A stretch of 64,000 nucleotides of DNA, taken from Juglans regia. Its lineage: Eukaryota; Streptophyta; Magnoliopsida; Fagales; Juglandaceae. The stretch is taken from assembly GCF_001411555.2 (NCBI RefSeq), contig NC_049915.1, forward strand, positions 17,002,640 to 17,066,639. Reading direction: 5' to 3'. Below are positions 60,741 through 64,000 of this stretch, in pieces. Position 1 is the first letter of the stretch. Every line of letters starts with the position of its first letter. The position numbers and the translations under genes were made by a program. Below the pieces are notes generated by a model that made no database searches, was not told where the DNA came from, and worked only from the letters and a program-made list of their open reading frames with translations.

Positions 60741-61277
60741 CTCGATGCAGGTGCCAGAGGAGGCGACGAATGAGGCTTTTCTGGAAAAGGAGGGGCAGCA
60801 GGGTGCTTTGGTTTATACTGTGTGAATTTATTCAACGGGGGCTGCGACTGAAATGGGTTAAGGGATATGCTCGAGGGTGATGATTGGCTACCTCGCCGCG
60901 CGGAATCGATCCCCGTGCCTGAGGAGGCGACGGAAGAGATGGATGGGCAACGTTTGGGAGTCTGTTTCCTTGAGGTGCAGCGGGGGCCACCAAAATGGGT
61001 TAAGGGATATGCTCAACGGGGATGAGGGGCTACCTCGCCGCACAAAATCAATGCCCTTGCCGGAGGAGGCGACGGAGGAAGGGGACGTTTCTGAAATGAA
61101 GATGGAGCAGGGAGGGTTCTAAGATAGCAGGGAAGTTGTTCTGTTTTACATTATATATATTTTTTATTATTATTATTAAAAGGGATGCCACGTGGGCATC
61201 CATGTCAAGCGGGATGGGGGCAGCGGGACCAGCAGTGGGGGCTGTAGAATTATCCAAAAAAAAAATGGTGAATCGTA

Positions 61278-61747
61278 GAGCACTTGTATTGAATTAGTTA
61301 AATGTCAGTCAAAGTCATATTTTGTTCCCTCTAATGTAACTTCATCCCTACTATAACTTCATCTCTAAAATTACGATCCATTTTCCTATTATTAATTTTA
61401 TTTTTATAAAATAATATTAATCATCTTTCTTTTAATATTTTTTTAAAATACAAAGAAATTATTTTTTGCATCTATCTAAAATCATGCAAAAATTATAATA
61501 ATACGAAAAAATATGAATAAAACTTTTATTAATTATTTATAAAGTATAAAATAATGTAATAATCTTATCTTATAACAAATTAATTAAGGAAGTATTAATA
61601 ATAAAAAATAATAATATTTTATTATTATAGAGAGTGTGATGACTAATCCAATATAAACTTCAAATTTTGAGTGATTGACTAAAAGTAAAAAAGTTTAATA
61701 TTAGTCAAATTTTGAAGATTGAAATGACTAATCAAATACCAATGCTC
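61278..61747. mobile_element. MITE flanked by TA dinucleotides
   Basis: The ends GAGCACTTGTATTGAATTAG and CTAATCAAATACCAATGCTC are inverted relatives, with TA at 61276-61277 and 61748-61749. It is AT-rich, 470 bp and non-coding. Confidence 0.7.
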
Positions 61748-61749
61748 TA

Positions 61750-62325
61750 AACCGGTTTGGTAACGGGTTTAGTTCAATCCGGTAGAGGTTTCACTTTTCT
61801 CAAAACTGATCAAAATCGGTCTGGTTCCCACTTTCTCTTTCTAACACTGGATCGAACCGGACCGGACCAGTTTATATATATATATATTAATTTTTTATAT
61901 TGTATAAAATATTTTTTATATGATTTTTTATATTATATATTTAATTTTAATATATAATATATATAATTATATATAAAATAATTTTTTATTATATGATAAA
62001 TTACTAATTAATATAATACTAAATTTTAAAATCATATATCATTATAGTCTATTGTATTACTACATGTACTAATATTATATCACTACATATTATAATATAT
62101 TATAATATATCACTATAATCTATATTACAATTATAATATATATTATTATATATTATATTATATGTACCATATATTATACTGAAAAAACTGAACCGGATCG
62201 GAACCGGTAAAACATGAAGTACCAATTTAAGAGTGTAACCGATACAGTATCGGTTCTTCAAATCTCAAAACCGATATATACCACTAGTTCGGTTCTAAAA
62301 TATGTAAAAAACCGGAGCATTACAT
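61750..62325. mobile_element. hAT-like remnant with CCGGTT-rich ends
   Basis: The right end ACCGGAGCATTACATCCCTA has the hAT-type TAGGGATGTAAT terminus on the other strand. CCGGACC and CGGTTC motifs flank an AT-rich core. It is related to 22125-23110. The left terminus is unclear where it meets the MITE. Confidence 0.5.
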
Positions 62326-62329
62326 CCCT

Positions 62330-63730
62330 ACTCATGGTCTTCTTTCTGACAGGGCCGACTTAATAGGTTCGGGGGCCTAAGGCTAAAATTAATTTGATTG
62401 AGGCTTTTTTTTTTTTAAGTAAAATTAAATATATTATTTTTTTTATAGAATAAATATTTTAACTTTTATATAATATTTTTATTTAAAAATAATTCCTATC
62501 GTTTTGCAAAGTAAAATTACTGATTAAGATTTTATACCACATTTTCAACTAATAACCGACTTAATTTTTATTATAAAACTTTCGATTTAGAGAGGATTTT
62601 ATCAAATCTAGTTTTATAAGACGTGCTTTAGACTCTTGGAGCCCTTGGGAACATGATTGTTCTCAGTTATTCTTAGATGTTCTCAAATTTTAATTTTTCT
62701 CTCTCATTTCTCAAAATCCAATAAAACACCTTAACTCAAACTATTTCACTACTATTTACAAATTATTTTATTATTATTCATAAATATCATGATATATTCT
62801 TAGTATCCAAATTAGCCATAAAAGTAATTATAATCATTATTATCAATAAAGTTATATAAATAACTTACACATTTAAGAAAAGTGGGCCCTTGCCTCTACA
62901 AAGTTTTATATAAAAAACTATTATGAACACTTGAAAATTAGATTTTACTATTTATAATTTTTACATTATATATTAAATTAATAATGACAAAAAAAATCTA
63001 TTCTTAGAATGAGAGTACCTGAAATAATTATTATGTGTGATACTTTCAAAACTAATAATGACATAATATTTATTTGATACTTTTGATATTCTCATTGAGT
63101 TAATTAATTTTTTTAAGTAGATATTTTTTCTATTTAAACAATTCTACTTAATGCTTTTGGCAATTGCCTAACTTGCCTAATAGAAGAGCCAGCCCTGCTT
63201 TCTGATAAAAATAAAAATAAAAACCATCCAGGAAGCTGCAGGACCACCGAGAATTTGTATCACAGTTGAACAATTTTTTTTTTTTACAGTATTTGTTTTA
63301 TGTATTTAAAAATATAAAAACAAATAAAAAACACAATACCAAAAAATAAACAATCATAAATCTTAAAAAAATAATAAAAAAACAAAACAGCATGATCGGT
63401 ATTACACTTTCTCGGTCTATCATTTTCCAAACATATAATATGGTTTTGTCCAACTTGGCTTAAGTCGATTAGAAACAGTAACCAGTAATCAATATATATT
63501 CAGTTATGTGACATATTTTAAATAATTTTAAAAATCTTTAATTTACCTACGTTAATTTAAATACGTATAATATGAGAAGTTTGATTGAAAAAAGAAAAAA
63601 AATTAATACGAATAGCAGCATTACTCAAACAACAGAAGCATTGCAAGAGCACTCTGTCACTCACAAAGAACATGAATTCCTCGATCCCCAATCTAAATTT
63701 TCCAGAAAGTTTTAAGTATTGTTGTGTACA
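62330..63730. other. AT-rich intergenic stretch
   Basis: No gene is recognised. A short segment at about 62690-62810 (TTCTCAAAATCCAATAAAAC through ATCCAAATTAGCC) resembles the MITE family seen at 36.8 kb. Confidence 0.4.
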
Positions 63731-64000
63731 TTAATGATCATCCTTTGGTAGAAGACGAAGCAATGCAATCAGTAAATGAACATTAAAATAAAAGTCTCTA
63801 GATATTTTGGAAATGCTCTGAAAGGATGTCCTTCTCATGATCAAAGAGTAATATCTCAACAGGGCAACCTCCAGAATCAGAAAATAGGTACAAATGCATA
63901 AAGATAAGCTCCACTTTCAGCCAAAGAATTGAGTATCAAATTTGATGTCGGAAAAGGTTATATGATTACTTCAGGTAAAGACTCTGTACTTCCAGATAGC
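63731..64000 (-). repeat. Second copy of the NLR 3' flank, running off the window
   Basis: Aligns in order with 6371-6705 over about 270 bp in the same orientation, and is cut by the window edge. Confidence 0.75.

Larger units (their letters stand above)
54393..61120. mobile_element. Mutator-like element with long terminal inverted repeats
   Basis: The left arm (about 54393-54725) and right arm (about 60745-61110, inverted) share a continuous pattern. Both have CCCTGCTCCATCT, TTTCAGAAACGTCCCCTTCC, TCGCCTCCTC, GGCGAGGTAGCC, GAGCATATCCCTTAACCCAT and CCCCTCCTTTTC. Each arm contains an internal duplication of about 200 bp (the TCGCCTCCTC...CCTTAACCCA block occurs twice). Between the arms lie a FAR1-type transposase on the minus strand and a GRF zinc-finger gene on the plus strand. 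The exact outer ends and the 9-bp target duplication were not found, so the boundaries are approximate. Confidence 0.8.

Noticed and set aside
60520..60835. Minus-strand frames containing FCCLDG and FRWHHVGF.
   Set aside because: They derive from the tandem repeats next to the Mutator-like arm.

Overview
This is a nuclear genomic window from a flowering plant. It is AT-rich and intron-bearing, contains typical eudicot gene families (a large CC-NBS-LRR and an LRR-XI receptor kinase), and is filled with plant transposons of the CACTA, Mutator, hAT, MITE and LTR classes. A MITE type with the core TTTGGATAGTGAGTTGAGATG recurs at about 36.8-37.2, 37.5-37.7 and probably 62.7 kb. From memory this suggests a woody Fagales species of the walnut/hickory type, but that assignment is an inference.

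Only two genes look intact, both on the minus strand. One is a single-exon 1407-residue CC-NBS-LRR immune receptor of the RPP13-like type (7.9-12.2 kb). The other is a two-exon HSL3-like LRR receptor kinase (31.6-34.6 kb). Everything else recognisable is a fragment, a decayed transposon gene or a repeat.

Layout. 0-6 kb: an ATG18/BCAS3-like exon scrap at the left edge, a long LTR with internal minisatellites, and a 2.5 kb foldback-like element with a perfect 50-bp palindrome and an 89-bp dimeric array. 6-12.3 kb: the NLR and its 3' flank. 12.3-14.3 kb: a copy of the same LTR family in the opposite orientation, starting only about 170 bp upstream of the NLR start codon. 16.2-27.2 kb: a large decayed CACTA-like element holding a TNPA-type remnant, two hAT insertions and captured exons of a ubiquitin-specific protease. 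27.7-28.1 kb: a last exon resembling sieve-element-occlusion proteins. 28.5-30.0 kb: a Pack-type hAT carrying a clathrin-assembly-protein fragment and a zinc-ribbon retrocopy. 31.5-39.3 kb: the HSL3-like gene plus a truncated tandem copy whose promoter is split by insertions. 39.25-52.6 kb: a CACTA terminus and, after a stretch with no clear genes, degenerate TNPA and TNP2 transposase genes. 53-54.2 kb: a Ty1/copia LTR and gag. 54.4-61.1 kb: a Mutator-like element with long terminal inverted repeats, a FAR1-type transposase and a GRF zinc-finger gene. 61.3-64 kb: MITE and hAT remnants, then a second copy of the NLR 3' flank running off the right edge.

The window therefore looks like the spacer between tandem NLR paralogues, swollen by nested transposons. 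The transposase genes are mostly disabled by in-frame stops that single C-to-T or G-to-A transitions can explain, as expected for long-methylated, silenced elements. I see no CRISPR array, rRNA, tRNA or prokaryotic-type operon.
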